From positions 1 through 24,756 of the forward strand of contig CAXKVR010000090.1 of NCBI GenBank assembly GCA_964058845.1: a stretch of 24,756 nt of DNA. Direction: 5' to 3'. A program made the translations under genes and the position numbers. This DNA is from Carex sylvatica. Taxonomy: Eukaryota > Streptophyta > Magnoliopsida > Poales > Cyperaceae. Below the pieces are notes generated by a model, which was not told where the DNA came from, did no database searches, and worked only from the letters and a program-made list of their open reading frames with translations. Shown here piece after piece: positions 9,530-20,458 of the stretch (positions are counted from its first letter, which is position 1; each line of letters opens with the position of its first letter).

Positions 9530-12049
9530 GACGAATCCTCATAAAACAATTGTAATTTTGCCTCAAATTGTTGTTACCAATGCTAACTACCTGACACAAA
9601 CCCTGTAACGGTTGGAAGGAGTACCGTCAAATAATTAATCGGAATTATACGGATAGTTTAATATTTTTATTAAATTTATGTGTCTATATCATAATTTATT
9701 AAAAATAATTTATTTACCTCATTAGACTTATTAAATAAATTTAATTTAACTTAGTTCAACTAATATAACATGACACTACGTTTATTTTTTCTTAATGCAT
9801 AAGCACTTTATATGTGTAAGTAACACATTTATTTAATAAAAAAATAAATTCAAGAATTTTTTAAATACTAATAACATATTATTTGAAAAACATTCCAACA
9901 TAAAATTATTAAATTTAGTTTGTGATAACAACTTAGTTTCATAAATAAATATGTCGTACTAATTGAAAAAATTACATCAGTAATTAGTAAAAAAAATATA
10001 TGGTATATAAATAACAGAAGAGTTAATCAATTTCAAAGTAAGTAAGAAAAAAAAAAACATATATAAAAAATATTGAATGTATATCCAAGCACAAATAAAA
10101 CTACAATACATGATTTATAAAACTTATTATCACACACTATCATAGAAAAATATCAATGTGAAAAATAGATATTCACTGAAATAAATTGGAATAAACAGAA
10201 ATAAAAATGAATAAATAGGAATAAACAGGAATAAACGAACGATTAACGGTAAAACGACCGATTAATTGGAAAAAAGGCCGATTTATCAAATTCATCCACA
10301 AACAAGTATCCATTAAGTGTATTCGTAATAGTTTGATCACTGTTAACGATTAAACGACAATTAAGACAGTTTTTTACAACACTGCAAAAAACCAATACCG
10401 AGTTTCCAACTATAGTTTTAACCGCTACATTGTTTGGTACATATTTCATTTCTTAGAAAAATTTAAAATTCTGTATAAATTGAAGAGGAAATCCCTGTAT
10501 CATATTGTTAATTTGTGTAAATCTAAAATAAAATTGTTCCCACACATGCATACAAATATTAAAAGCAGCAAGATTCCTTAAATGAAAGAAATACAATGAT
10601 CAAAATAATCACATTTTTGTAAAAATTGAATCTTCATAAATTAATTATTGTTAAAATGATTTTTGGTTTTGTTACAATTTTCAGTTATTGGTTCCTTCTA
10701 GACAACTTTTTTGAGTGTTCATTTAAAATTCATGTACAAGAAATTTTGCATGAGTTAGAGAAAGTGATAAGTTAAGCATGATCTATCATGCAAATGTTAT
10801 TTTTTTTTATTTATATATCTCTTCAATTCTAATGATGAAACAAATTATGATTGCCTATGTGAAAAGAGTTAAAATAAATATTGACGATTATTTTTTAATA
10901 TTAAGTTCGATAGAAAAAAATATAATAATAATATTTTGTCATTTTAATGAATTATTAATGAGAGATTAGAGAAAATCAATGAAATTTTTAATAAAAATAT
11001 TAACAAATTAAAAAGAGATAAATATTTAATAGCAATCTTTAATAGCATTCAAACAATTCTTTTGTTAAGTCAGATTGGTTTCAATTAGTCAACCACTAAA
11101 TTTAATTAGATAGTAATGAAATCTTCCAGATTGAGGTTGTACCCTATGCAAAATATATACAATTGGCTTATAGAGATTTGGATATTTTTTCTCTCTTTAG
11201 CAAATCAACCAATACAGATCGGTAGCTTGATAAACAATAGAATTGCTTTATAATGACATTGAAAATGGTGTTGTGTTAGTCAATAGAGGGCAAGCCGGCA
11301 TTTGGATTGAAGATCTATCCTTATTGCATGATCATTTACATAATATGGAGTATACAATATCAAAAGGTTCTCCTGTTCCTTGTAACTTATAAACGTACTA
11401 TTTTAGCTCTAATGTCTGATAGGAACAAAAAATATGTAACAACATTTTCTTTCATTTAAAAAAAAAAACTATGAAAATAAACAACAAAATCATTTTTATT
11501 TTTTATTTTTGTGGAACAACAACAACTAAGCATTTCATCAAAATAAATAATAAATTTAATAAAAAAAATAAAAAATAATGAATTTATACTCTAATGATCG
11601 AGTCAATTCTATCATTATGATTTCATAACCTAACCCATTCTCATTTTGGACATAATCACTACTTCAAAAACATTGAGTATATAAGATTTTGCAACCATGT
11701 TCATGTTCATGAAAGTCGTGTATAATAGGGTCGGTAAATTTTACACCCTATCAATAATTAATCGACACACATCTTCATAGTATCATCTTTTTCCGTAATT
11801 ATCAAAATTGGTGAGTAAAAACTGTTTGAGGGTTGAATGAAAGAGTTTCTAAAGAGCTCATTTTTGTGATACAAACTGAAATTGAAACCCCAATAATTTT
11901 CATCTTATATATAAGTTTTATGTTAATCACCAAACTTAAACTGAGACCCCGATAATAAGAGGCGAACATATTTATGCGGGTATCAGTGTACCCTAAATAT
12001 CATGTCATTTTCTCACTTGTAATATAAGTATATAGTGCAAGTATGAATC
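9530..12049. other. AT-rich stretch with no recognised gene
   Basis: Very AT-rich with no frame longer than about 70 codons and no domain recognised. A short degenerate array of ggaataaac-like words lies at 10188-10238. A small inverted repeat (tagggtcggtaa...ttacaccct) lies near 11727-11753. A slightly less AT-rich patch at 11280-11390 could be a decayed coding relic, but no family could be named. Confidence 0.6.
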
Positions 12050-12062
12050 ATGTATCAGGCAT

Positions 12063-12492
12063 AGTGTGGGAAAAATGACACGGCGGAGCTGGCTCCGTCA
12101 CAGAACGGCACAGTAATGGTACAACACGTGTTACTGTTCTGTGCCGTGACTCGCATGTCGCGTGCTGTGATCATTCGCGTTCCGTGACCACCCCTTGACA
12201 TTTTGGTCACGGCACGCGAAAGATCCGGTCACGGCACAGAACGGCACGGCACGTAATCACGCGAGTCACGTGTAATTAGAACCGTTAGGTCTTAATCAAA
12301 TGGTGAATCTTGAAGAAACTAACTTAAATTATGAAAAATAGTTAAATGTGAGAAACGTGACTAGTTACGTTTGGACATGACACATGACATTTTGGTGACT
12401 CGCGTGCCGCGATTATCTCTTGACATTTTGATCACAGTACGAGATCAAAGTCACAGCGTATTAGTCACAGCACAGCACATTTTTTCGACTCT
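12063..12492. mobile_element. 430-bp non-autonomous DNA element with 13-bp target duplication
   Basis: A perfect 13-bp direct repeat, atgtatcaggcat, flanks the element at 12050-12062 and 12493-12505. The ends are imperfect inverted repeats: agtgtgggaaaaatg and, inverse, agagtcgaaaaaatg. The interior is dominated by cggcac/gtgccg and cacgtg words, unlike the AT-rich flanks. A long duplication suggests a Mutator-like origin, but 8 bp of it plus chance matches could also fit hAT, so the superfamily is open. A diverged end of the same family lies in the opposite orientation at about 17761-17868. Confidence 0.75.
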
Positions 12493-12692
12493 ATGTATCA
12501 GGCATGTCTGAATTCAGTTGGGCTTCCGCAAATATATTGATTTGCTGTGTCGGTAACGATGTGATCTTATTTGCAAAAAAAACGTGACTGGACAATGACT
12601 CAATGAGTCCTTGGAATATTGATGCAAGGGGATCTTTTAGAATTTTGGTACCACCACAATGACCCAAGTGGGTAATTCTAAGTTCCAAGTGG

Positions 12693-13140
12693 GGGTGGCA
12701 AAAAAGCTCGTAGCTCGTGGTTTGATCGTGACTACTGATTCATACCTGACTCGTTTGCTAATAGTTCGTTTGTTACTGGACTGAGCTGTTAACGAGCTAG
12801 CTCGGTCCATAATTAACGAGTTCAAGCTGAGACTTAGCTTGCTCACCAGCTTAGCTAGGCATCAATTTGTGAATTTGTATGAATTTATGTGCATTTTATA
12901 TTGCATAACTCGGTCCAGCTCGATCCAAAAAGTTTGTAAAATTCATTTTTTTCTTAAAACAATATCCAGCCATATCCAACGAGCCAGCTCATAGCTAGCT
13001 TGGGTTGGCTTGTCACGATTTCAAGTTGATATTTTAGTTCGGATGCTCTAAGTCCAGCTCGTTTGGCTGTAGCTCGGTTCAAAATTAATAAACTAAGTTA
13101 GAGTCTAGCTCGGACATAAACTTCTAGCTAGGATGATACA
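12693..13140. mobile_element. Decayed hAT-like agctcg-rich remnant
   Basis: It opens with gggggtggcaaaaaagctcg, resembling a hAT terminus, and carries agctcg/cgagct words and phrases such as ttaacgagctagctcggt, as in the element at 1-923. The right end lacks a recognisable CACCCCTA terminus and no target duplication was found, so the right boundary is approximate and the copy is probably truncated. Confidence 0.5.
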
Positions 13141-13595
13141 TGATTCTTAAATGAATCTTAAATATTTTATTTTATTTTATTTTCTGAAAAAATTACATAC
13201 TTTTTATTTTATTTTTATGTTAGTCACCAAACTTTTATATAAATTTGGCTCATCAAATGTTCACTAAAGATTTTGACATCATGCCAGGACGTTGGTGGAA
13301 GTAAAGATTTTAAATCAGGAAGCAAAAGGTTAACCAAAAAAGGTAGTTGAATACTGCTATGAGGCTGAATGGAGGAGGTAGTTCAATTTTTTCTCCTCTT
13401 TGCTTGTAAATTTTGAGGCCAATGTGAATTTATATTTCTGGTTTAAAAGTATAAGTTAAAGCATTATTTTTTATTAAATATTTAATTAGTTAATCGGTTT
13501 AAATCAAATTAGTTATTTAACTTGATTCATTATTTGTCCTCCCCCCACACATGAAAATTCTGAATCTGCCCCTGAATATATGTACATAGTACAAT
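13141..13595. other. AT-rich stretch with no recognised gene
   Basis: Holds ttttattttatttta-type low complexity (13161-13180) and no supported frame. It ends where similarity to copy B of the segmental duplication begins. Confidence 0.5.
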
Positions 13596-14110
13596 AACCT
13601 AGCTAGTGCAACCAGCAATTCGTTACTATCATAGCATAATCATTTTACAAACCCGATAGTAAAGCACACTAAATAAGAAAATAATTTGCAAACTAACAGC
13701 TGATCCACATCTACTAAACACACATATATTCATTAATAAAGACAAGTAAACCTTCAGCATTTAGCAACTACATGTAACTATTCCATGACTATATATGAAA
13801 TTTAGCAAATTGATGTAAGGCTCTTGTGCTACTTAAAACCTACAAAAATAAATTGGCAATATTAGGTTTTGTAAAAATGGAACAAATAGATGTCATATAT
13901 ACAATCCAACCATGCCTATTGTGCAAAAATATATATATATATATTTTCAGGACCTGAAATTAAACAAAATTTAAGCCATATATGCCTTAAAAACCGAAGG
14001 CCCAAAATATTTTCGTAGAGACAGGCTTGACCCATCTGAATCTAAATAATTATATAGTCGGATATAGATATGTATTTCTTAGAAAAAAAATTGCCTACAG
14101 GCTTCACAGT

Positions 14111-14975
14111 TAGGGGTGAAAACGGAGCGGATAATGCTGATATTATATCCGCATTCATCGGATAATGAGCGGATACGAATACGGATACGGATAGTAAACG
14201 GATATCAAAATTTAAAATTCAAAATCAAATCCGCCTTAAACGGATACGGAAACGAAACGGATAGTCCACGGATACGGATTCAAATACAGATATAAAACAA
14301 ATAATGGTCGGATAATCGAATTATAAACTTCAGAATACAAATATTAATTAAAAATAAGAAAAATAAATCAAAAATGATAAGATGTATGTGTTCGAACTTG
14401 TTAATATTTATTCGAGTCACTTCTACAGTTCTACTTGAGTTGTTTTTTTTATTCCAATCACTTCTGCGTTTTTTTTGTTGGAATTTTCTATCAAATTGAT
14501 TTTACGGGTTATTAAATAGTGGGTAGATCAAAGTTTAGATTTTTTGGATTGCCCTATGCATTGTATTCGCCACAGAAGATCGAAAGTTTGTGGGAGGAAT
14601 TAGCTGCAAGCCTGCAGAAGTCTCAGACTCTCTCACACACCTACGTCAGCGCATGAAAATTAGAAATGAGTAGTGTTGTCCCGTCCGTCCGGAGCTCAAT
14701 CACTTTAAGTCCCACAATAATTATTTAATTGAGTTTGATGCTATTATAAGAAGTCCCGGTCTGGAGTCTTGTGAAATATAATGCGGATCGCGGGATTCAT
14801 AGTTTGGATATGCGCTCTGCCAAATATCCGCTCCGTTTAGATCTGGATACGGATCCTGTTCATCTTGTTGAGTAATTATCCGAATCCGCTCCGCCAAATA
14901 TCCGCTCCGTTTAGATCTGGATACGGATCCAGTCCGAATACGGAACGGATTATCCGGCTCCGTTTTCAGCCCTAT
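14111..14975. mobile_element. hAT-type non-autonomous element, about 865 bp, in copy A
   Basis: The ends TAGGGGTGAAAACGGAG and ...CTCCGTTTTCAGCCCTA(T) are good inverted repeats of about 25 bp. The 8-bp direct repeat ttcacagt flanks it at 14103-14110 and 14976-14983. The right one lies one base beyond the strict CCCTA end. The interior carries iterated cggatacgga words and a 37-bp direct repeat (14820-14856 and 14894-14930, containing tccgctccgtttagatctgg). No such element is present at the corresponding place in copy B (about 20130-20180). There is no transposase frame. Confidence 0.8.
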
Positions 14976-15172
14976 TTCACAGTTCATACCAAAAGAAAAT
15001 TCTTAAAAAAATTAAAAATTAAAAATCCTGCATGCTATGATATAGAAAACAATATCTACACTATATATATACATCATTTAGTGTGTATTTTCTATCGTTT
15101 ATAAATATCCGACCATATATACAACCAGTATGTGAATTGTGAAGTACATTTTAGAACATTATATATGATCAC

Positions 15173-15193
15173 TTTTTTTTTTTTTTTTTTTTT
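15173..15193. repeat. Poly-T tract, 21 bases
   Basis: An uninterrupted run of T. Copy B has only a short T run at the equivalent place (20353-20356), so the tract expanded in A or contracted in B. Confidence 0.9.
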
Positions 15194-15336
15194 AACTATA
15201 CACTGTTTTATATTGTTCTAGACTTCTAGTAGCAAACAAAAAGCAAAGTACAAGTTTAAAGTAATTGCTATTAAACTATAGTAATTAGATAGCCATATAT
15301 GTAATGTTATGTATATTAGTATATATACCAACCTAA

Positions 15337-15545
15337 TTATCTAGTTGTAATTAGGGAAAGCCATCCGATCTTTTTGACATCATCAACGAGTATTTCATAA
15401 TGGTGCTTGACCTCATCGGCCGTTTTCCCGCCCCCTATGGCACGTGCCACCTTGTACCAACGGTCTGGTAGTGTGTATTGACATACACCGCCAATGCCCT
15501 CTCGAATAGTTTGTTCTCCTTCACTGACCATTGTGCTGAAGCCAT
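15337..15545 (-). pseudogene. RADIALIS-like MYB/SANT pseudogene, copy A
   Basis: The start (ATG at 15545) encodes [20 protein letters not shown], nearly identical to copy B at 20459-20677. The middle and end keep [15 protein letters not shown] and [16 protein letters not shown], the signature of the small one-repeat MYB (SANT) proteins of the RADIALIS/RSM family. In the family these compete for partner proteins of DIVARICATA-type MYBs. The frame is broken: relative to copy B there are two extra bases near 15467-15480, between the first helix and DRW, and a 10-bp gap near 15365 just after VDDVKK that removes most of the conserved IESGRV segment. The part after the first lesion is open from 15531 down to the stop at 15337. 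The TATA box and 5' leader remain similar to copy B, so decay is probably recent. Confidence 0.8.
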
Positions 15546-15659
15546 TACTTGTTGTATATGTGTATGTATCTAAGTGCTATGTATATATGGAGATGAGTTA
15601 AGAATGAGGTTGATGAAATGCTTGTTGGTATGAAGTGGCATTGAAGTTTGCATGCTTAA

Positions 15660-15668
15660 TTATATAGA
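15660..15668 (-). promoter_or_regulatory. TATA box of RADIALIS-like copy A
   Basis: The minus strand reads CCTCTATATAATT, about 115 bases upstream of the ATG. The same box lies at the same distance in copy B, with similar leader sequence between. Confidence 0.55.
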
Positions 15669-15740
15669 GGGGAGGAGGTGATTTGGTGGGCCAGGGATAT
15701 GGAATAATTGATTGCAAGAGGGAAAAGAGAAGGGAATAAG

Positions 15741-16302
15741 TAGGGTGTTCCGAATTTTATAAACCAAAGTTATAATTCGATTTTTAAAATAGAACCGATC
15801 CGAATTGAACCGAAGTTTTATTTCGGTTTGTTCGGTTTGTTCGGTTCAAACCGAAATATATTATTATTTTTTATTTAAAACAATTGATTTATCCGAATTG
15901 AACCGAAGTTTTATTTCGGTTTGTTCGGTTTGTTCGGTTCAAACCGAAATATATTATTATTTTTTATTTAAAACAATTGATTTATAATAAACCGAAGTAT
16001 ATTAAAAAATAAACCGGAGTATTAAGAAATAAACTAAGATATTTAGAAATAAACCAAGTATTTAAAGCAATTGATTAAGAAATAAACCGAGATGGTTCGG
16101 ATCAAATTCATATTATATGAAAGTTCGGTAAGTTCGGTTAATTCGGTTTTGAAAATTTTCAAACTGAACCGAAACGAAGTTATAATTCGGTTTTGAAAAG
16201 CCAATCGAATCAATCCAATAAACCGAAATAATCGAACCGTTTAGACCGAACTAATTCGGTTCAGTCCAAAACTGATTAAACCGAACTATTTGAACATCCC
16301 GA
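15741..16302. mobile_element. hAT-type non-autonomous element, 562 bp, in copy A
   Basis: The ends TAGGGTGTTCCGAA and ...TTTGAACATCCCGA are imperfect inverted repeats. A perfect 8-bp target duplication ggaataag flanks it at 15733-15740 and 16303-16310. Copy B shows the uninterrupted site: gggaataaaggtgacttgag near 20860. The interior consists largely of ttcggt/accgaa words, about twenty by eye, as expected for subterminal transposase-binding words. There is no transposase frame. Confidence 0.88.
15798..15983. repeat. 93-bp tandem duplication inside the hAT element
   Basis: Two units start at 15798 and 15891 (atccgaattgaaccgaag) and appear identical by eye. Because 93 is a multiple of three, a repetitive frame stays open here; it is not a gene. 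Confidence 0.9.
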
Positions 16303-16896
16303 GGAATAAGGGTGACTTGAGCCTCTTTGAGCTGCACAAAGAAGGGTTCCTTGGAGGAAAATAAATCTGTTGCAATCCCGAATCTAGTGAACAGTATCCT
16401 GAAATTCTTGCAATCTTAAATCCAGTCATCGAATTTTTTTTGAAAACGCATCTCAAAACAGCTACTTTTTTCGTGCACATATCTCAAAACATTCGACGGT
16501 TGAATTTGAATTGCAGATATTTCAAAGTCATTGTTCACCGATTTCGAATTACAGCAGATTCAAATCCTCCTTTGAGGGGACCAGGGACAACATGCATGTC
16601 TCTATTTTTGCATCTTTAGTATCTATAATTTTCTCTTGAACAGTTGAACGATTCTTCTTCATTTGAAGAATATAGGTACGTTTCATGCAGGTTTAAAATT
16701 ATGGAGGCATAAGGTAATTTAATTTGAAGATACTTTTTTTCAAATTAAACCGGTCTAAATTATTTTAATCGATGAAGACTTAAAGTATTTAAGGAGGTTA
16801 AAATTAAGTAGGAGAGAGAAAATATAAATAAATTTTTTTGATGATAACTTGCCCCACAATGCTGAATTAATATATTTATATATATAGAGAGAGAAA

Positions 16897-17300
16897 GTGT
16901 GGCTAATATCAAAACGTTTGTTTTTATGCCGTGGAACAAACGCTTTGATTTTTACATTTTAAAAGTTCAAACAGTCGATCTAAATCATTCAACAATCAAT
17001 CTATATTAAAATATTCTTGGAGACTAAATTTTACATTTTTTTGATTTTTTTTACTATTTGTTAAGCCAGTTTGAAAATCGTTGTTTTCAATGATCCATAA
17101 ATATTTCACTCATTATTAAAATCAACGATTTTAAAACTGGCTTAATAAATAGTAAAAATATTTCAAAAAATATAAAATTTGGTCTCCAAGCACATTTTAA
17201 TATATCTAATGGTTTAGATCGACTGTTTGGATTTTAAAAATCAGAAAACTAATTGGTTGTACCACAGCTCCGAAACAAACGTTTTGATATTTACCAACCT
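16897..17300. mobile_element. Foldback element Z (TA-flanked family)
   Basis: The left end gtgtggctaatatcaaaacg matches the inverse of the right end (cgttttgatatttaccaacc). The centre holds inverted core arms: tttactatttgttaagccag...gaaaatcg (about 17048-17080) and cgattttaaaactggctt...aatagtaaa (about 17127-17157), then gagactaaatttta against its inverse taaaatttggtctc. It sits between tatatatagagag on the left and tatatatagata on the right. Copy B retains only its right half (24059-24178). There is no coding capacity. A Mutator-like or Micron-like MITE is possible. Confidence 0.6.
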
Positions 17301-17352
17301 ATATATAGATACAGAGAGATAAGAGAGATAAGAGAGAGAGAGAGAGAGAGTT

Positions 17353-17750
17353 GGGCTATGGTACTTCGCGAAGTAAAGCAAGTGTCTTACTTTATGTCTA
17401 TATCTTTAATTTCAAAGTTCAAACTGTCCAAACCGTTTAAATTGATCTCCATATTAAATTGTACTTTGAGATCAAATTTTACAATTTTTAGAATTTTTTT
17501 ACTATTTATTAAGATGGTTTGAAAATAACTGATTTTAATAAACAATACAAAACTTATGGACCATTGAAAATAGCGATTTTCAAACCATTTTAATAAATAG
17601 TAAAATAAATTCAAAAAAAATATAAAATTTGGTCTCCAAATACATTTTAATATAGATATCACGTTGAATGATTCGAATCGACTGTTTGAACTTTAAAAAT
17701 TGCAAAACCAAATTGGTAGTTCCACGACTCAGAAATTACCATTTTCAAAA
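17353..17750. mobile_element. Foldback element W, chimeric ends
   Basis: It has the same inverted core as element Z: tttactatttattaagatgg near 17500 and ccattttaataaatagtaaa near 17585-17604. The left end gggctatggtac resembles element X, while the right end (...ccacgactcagaaattacc) resembles the right end of element Z, so the two outer ends differ. Its left half recurs at 24211-24383 next to the right half of Z. Boundaries are approximate. Confidence 0.5.
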
Positions 17751-17760
17751 TACACGGCTT

Positions 17761-17868
17761 GAGACATGAGATTCACGACACATAACTGACACCTACCGTG
17801 CTATTTCATACCGTAACCGTGTTGTTCCATGACAGAGTCGACTCCGCCGTACCATTTTTTCCACTCTA
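17761..17868 (-). mobile_element. Partial relative of the 12063-12492 element
   Basis: The right end (actccgccgtaccattttttccactcta) is the inverse of the left end of the element at 12063 (agtgtgggaaaaatg, cggcggag). Scattered cacgaca and ccgtaacc words continue leftwards to about 17761. No second terminus or target duplication was found, so it is truncated or highly diverged. Confidence 0.45.
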
Positions 17869-18764
17869 CACCTTAAAAAATCCTGTAACTAAAGGAACTG
17901 ATAGATTTTCGGTGCCATTTTGGGTGTTGCCTTCCGTATGATTTTATGATTTGTGTGATATTTGAAGGAACCGAACCTGAGGTTCAGTTCGGCAGTTCCT
18001 TTTGAGATTTCTAAAGAAATTGAAGTAGGAGTTTGGTTTCTTCTATCGAATCAAAAACTCAAACTAATTCATCTAATACTCTATATTATTTTTATATAAT
18101 TTTTAAATATAAGAAATTCTGAGAAGCCAGAGGATGTGGGTCCCAATTCAAGCCTAAAAACATCCCATCCGTAAGATTTGATCAGATTTATGATCTAAAT
18201 CCACACGAATATTAAAGAGTCTTGTGCTTTATAGGTGTGCACCGGATTGACACGAATTTTTATTGAACGGTCCTCGGAAATAACTCAAATGGCACGTTAA
18301 TGCAGATGACGCGGATTCGAACTCATGAATATTCTACCCAAATAAAATATGGTTGATTAGCATATTCTCTCTTTAATTTGCTTTTTGTTTTTGTTTTTAT
18401 TTTTCGGGATAAGTTAGAACATCGATATGATCTTTGGACCTTTTACTGATGGATTGGAATCTGCTGTTATTCTAAGAAGAATAATAGCGGGTGCTCTTAA
18501 CTTTACTGTTTATTTCTCTATTTGAAAGAGGAGAAAGAGAGAGGAGAGAGGAGAGAGGAGAGAAAGAAAGAGGAGAGAGATAGAGAGGATAAGCAAAGAT
18601 AGCTTGGTTTTTTTGAAGAGCAATAGATTTCATTTCTTTACTGATAATAATTGAAAGCTCCATTTTTGCAGCTCTTGACCACTAAATAAATTATTACATG
18701 TTATATGTTTGTGTTCAATCGTATATCAATTTAATAATTAGTATTTGGTCTAACGATAAAAATA
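17869..18764. other. Intergenic stretch with GA-rich microsatellite
   Basis: It has no supported gene. A GAGA/GGAGAG purine tract covers about 18524-18588. On the minus strand near 18318-18330, gagttcgaatcc resembles a Pol III B box, possibly part of a tRNA-derived SINE relic; no 5' A box or poly-A end could be fixed. Confidence 0.5.
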
Positions 18765-19613
18765 ATATATTTTTGGGGAAATTGGTTATTTGTAACTCCA
18801 AAATTAAAATTCATCAAAATGCCACTCTAAATTTAGAAAATTCAGAATTTTACCACTCTAAATTATTAATGACCAAATTACCCTCTCCTACTCTTCTTCT
18901 CCATTTTCTTCTTCTCCTCCGCCTCCCTAGTGGCTCTGGGGGGTTAATTATGTCTAAATGATTTTGTTAGTTTTCTTCTTATTCTTACAAATTGGCATCT
19001 CAGTCAACCAGTTCTTATCAATTTTTGTGTCTAAAGATTCAGATTACAGGTATGCTGAATTTTGCCAGAATAAAATATGAAAAGTGTCCTTACTTTTCTT
19101 CTGAAAGTGAAATTTAGATTTGATAATCTTAACTAGTTTCCAACTATTAAGCACCTGACAATAAACATGGTAACAAAATTTCATTATAGTATACTGTGAC
19201 CCTTACTCAAAAGTTCATACAAGCTTATGCCGATACAGTTCTACTTGTTTTTTCCCTTACTCAAAGTTCATGGAAGCTTATGCTGATACAGTTCTTCTTG
19301 CTTGTTTTTTTAACTTTCATGATTGAGTATGAAAAGAGCATTTTCTTTTTTATTTGCTGATGGTGGAAATGAAGAACTAAAAGCACTCCAATCGGTGGAA
19401 GCACATCCATTTCCCCATCATTTCACCAGAAATATTGAAGTAGAAAACGGAGAAGAAGAGATGGAGAGGGTAATTTGGTTATTAATAATTTAGAGTGGCA
19501 AAATTCTGAATTTTCTAAGTTTAAAGTGGCATTTTGATGAATTCTAATTTTGGAGTGGCATTTTTCTAATTTGAAGGTTTTGGAGTGACAAATAACTATT
19601 TTTCTCTATATTT
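18765..19613. mobile_element. Long foldback element, about 850 bp, with internal cargo
   Basis: The arms of about 130-150 bp are inverted copies. The left arm (18771-18895) holds ggttatttgtaactcc, catcaaaatgccactct, ttagaaaattcagaatttt and ccaaattaccctctcc. The right arm (19450-19610) holds their inverses: ggagagggtaatttgg, aaaattctgaattttctaa, agtggcattttgatga and ggagtgacaaataact. Between the arms lie some 550 bp of less AT-rich, unrelated sequence, including a 54-bp tandem duplication and an ag/gtatgc splice-like junction at 19047-19053. No clear target duplication was found. Pack-type capture of host sequence is possible but unproven. Confidence 0.65.
19200..19307. repeat. 54-bp tandem duplication inside the foldback element
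   Basis: Units start at 19200 and 19254 (cccttactcaaaagttcat / cccttactcaaagttcatgg), sharing agcttatgc-gatacagttct. The second copy lost one A in the A-run, so any reading frame through both is shifted. Confidence 0.8.
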
Positions 19614-20458
19614 TTTGTGATGTTCGAGATTCAATATAACATATCTAGCGCAACTATCAATTTATTAAGATACAAATTATCATAGCATAATCATTTTACA
19701 GACCTGATTGTAAAGCACACTAAATAAGAAAAAAGAAAAGAAACCTTCACCACTTATAGGCCTGATTATAAACATTAAATAAGACCAATAAACCTTCACC
19801 ACTTAGCAACTACATGTAACTATTCCATGACTATATATATATGAATTTTAGCAAATTGATCTAAGGCTCTTGTGCTTCAGAAGAGCTTCACTACTTAAAC
19901 CTACAAAAAATAATTGCCAATATTAGATTTTTCAAAGTTAAAAGAATTATAGATGTCATTAAAATCCAACCACGCCCTGACTTGATTTTTCAGTCCTGAC
20001 ATGAAATTAAGCAAGGTTTTAGCTATATATGCCTTAAAAACAAAAAACAAAAAAACCAACTTTTTTTTATAGAGGCATGAATTTGATAGGCCTTGGCCCA
20101 TCTCTGTGTGTGTGTGTGTATATATAAGCCCAAATCACAAGGTAGCTTAAACGTCATGCATGTACATTTTCAATTCTTAAAAATAAAAAAAAATCCTGCA
20201 GATTAGATCAATATTTAAGATATATATATAGAAAACTACATCTACACTATATGTATATACTTCATTTAGTGTGTATTTTCTATCGTCTATATATATCCGA
20301 CCATACAACCAGTATGTGAAGTACATTTTAGAACATTATATATATGATCACCTTTTAATTTGTAACTATGCACTGTTTTATATTGTTCCGGCTGGTAGTA
20401 AACAAAAAGCAAAGAACAAGTTTAAAGTAATAAAATAGTTATGTATGTCCCAACCTAA

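Larger units (their letters stand above)
13596..17530. repeat. Segmental duplication, copy A
   Basis: This segment matches 19636-24383 in the same orientation. Shared landmarks in order: gcataatcattttaca (13633 / 19684), tagcaactacatgtaact (13762 / 19803), tagtgtgtattttctatcg (15079 / 20268), the RADIALIS-like locus and its TATA box, gacaacatgcatgtctctat (16586 / 22696), and the junction of two foldback elements with ttgatatttaccaaccta (17284 / 24159). Differences are mostly clean insertions in one copy. The outer limits are approximate. Confidence 0.85.

Noticed and set aside
13571..13590. Possible exact left border of segmental duplication
   Set aside because: Similarity fades gradually here in both copies, so a precise breakpoint cannot be claimed; 13596 and 19636 are approximate.
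15805..15987. Short frame with a 31-residue repeat
   Set aside because: It reflects the 93-bp tandem duplication in a non-coding hAT element.
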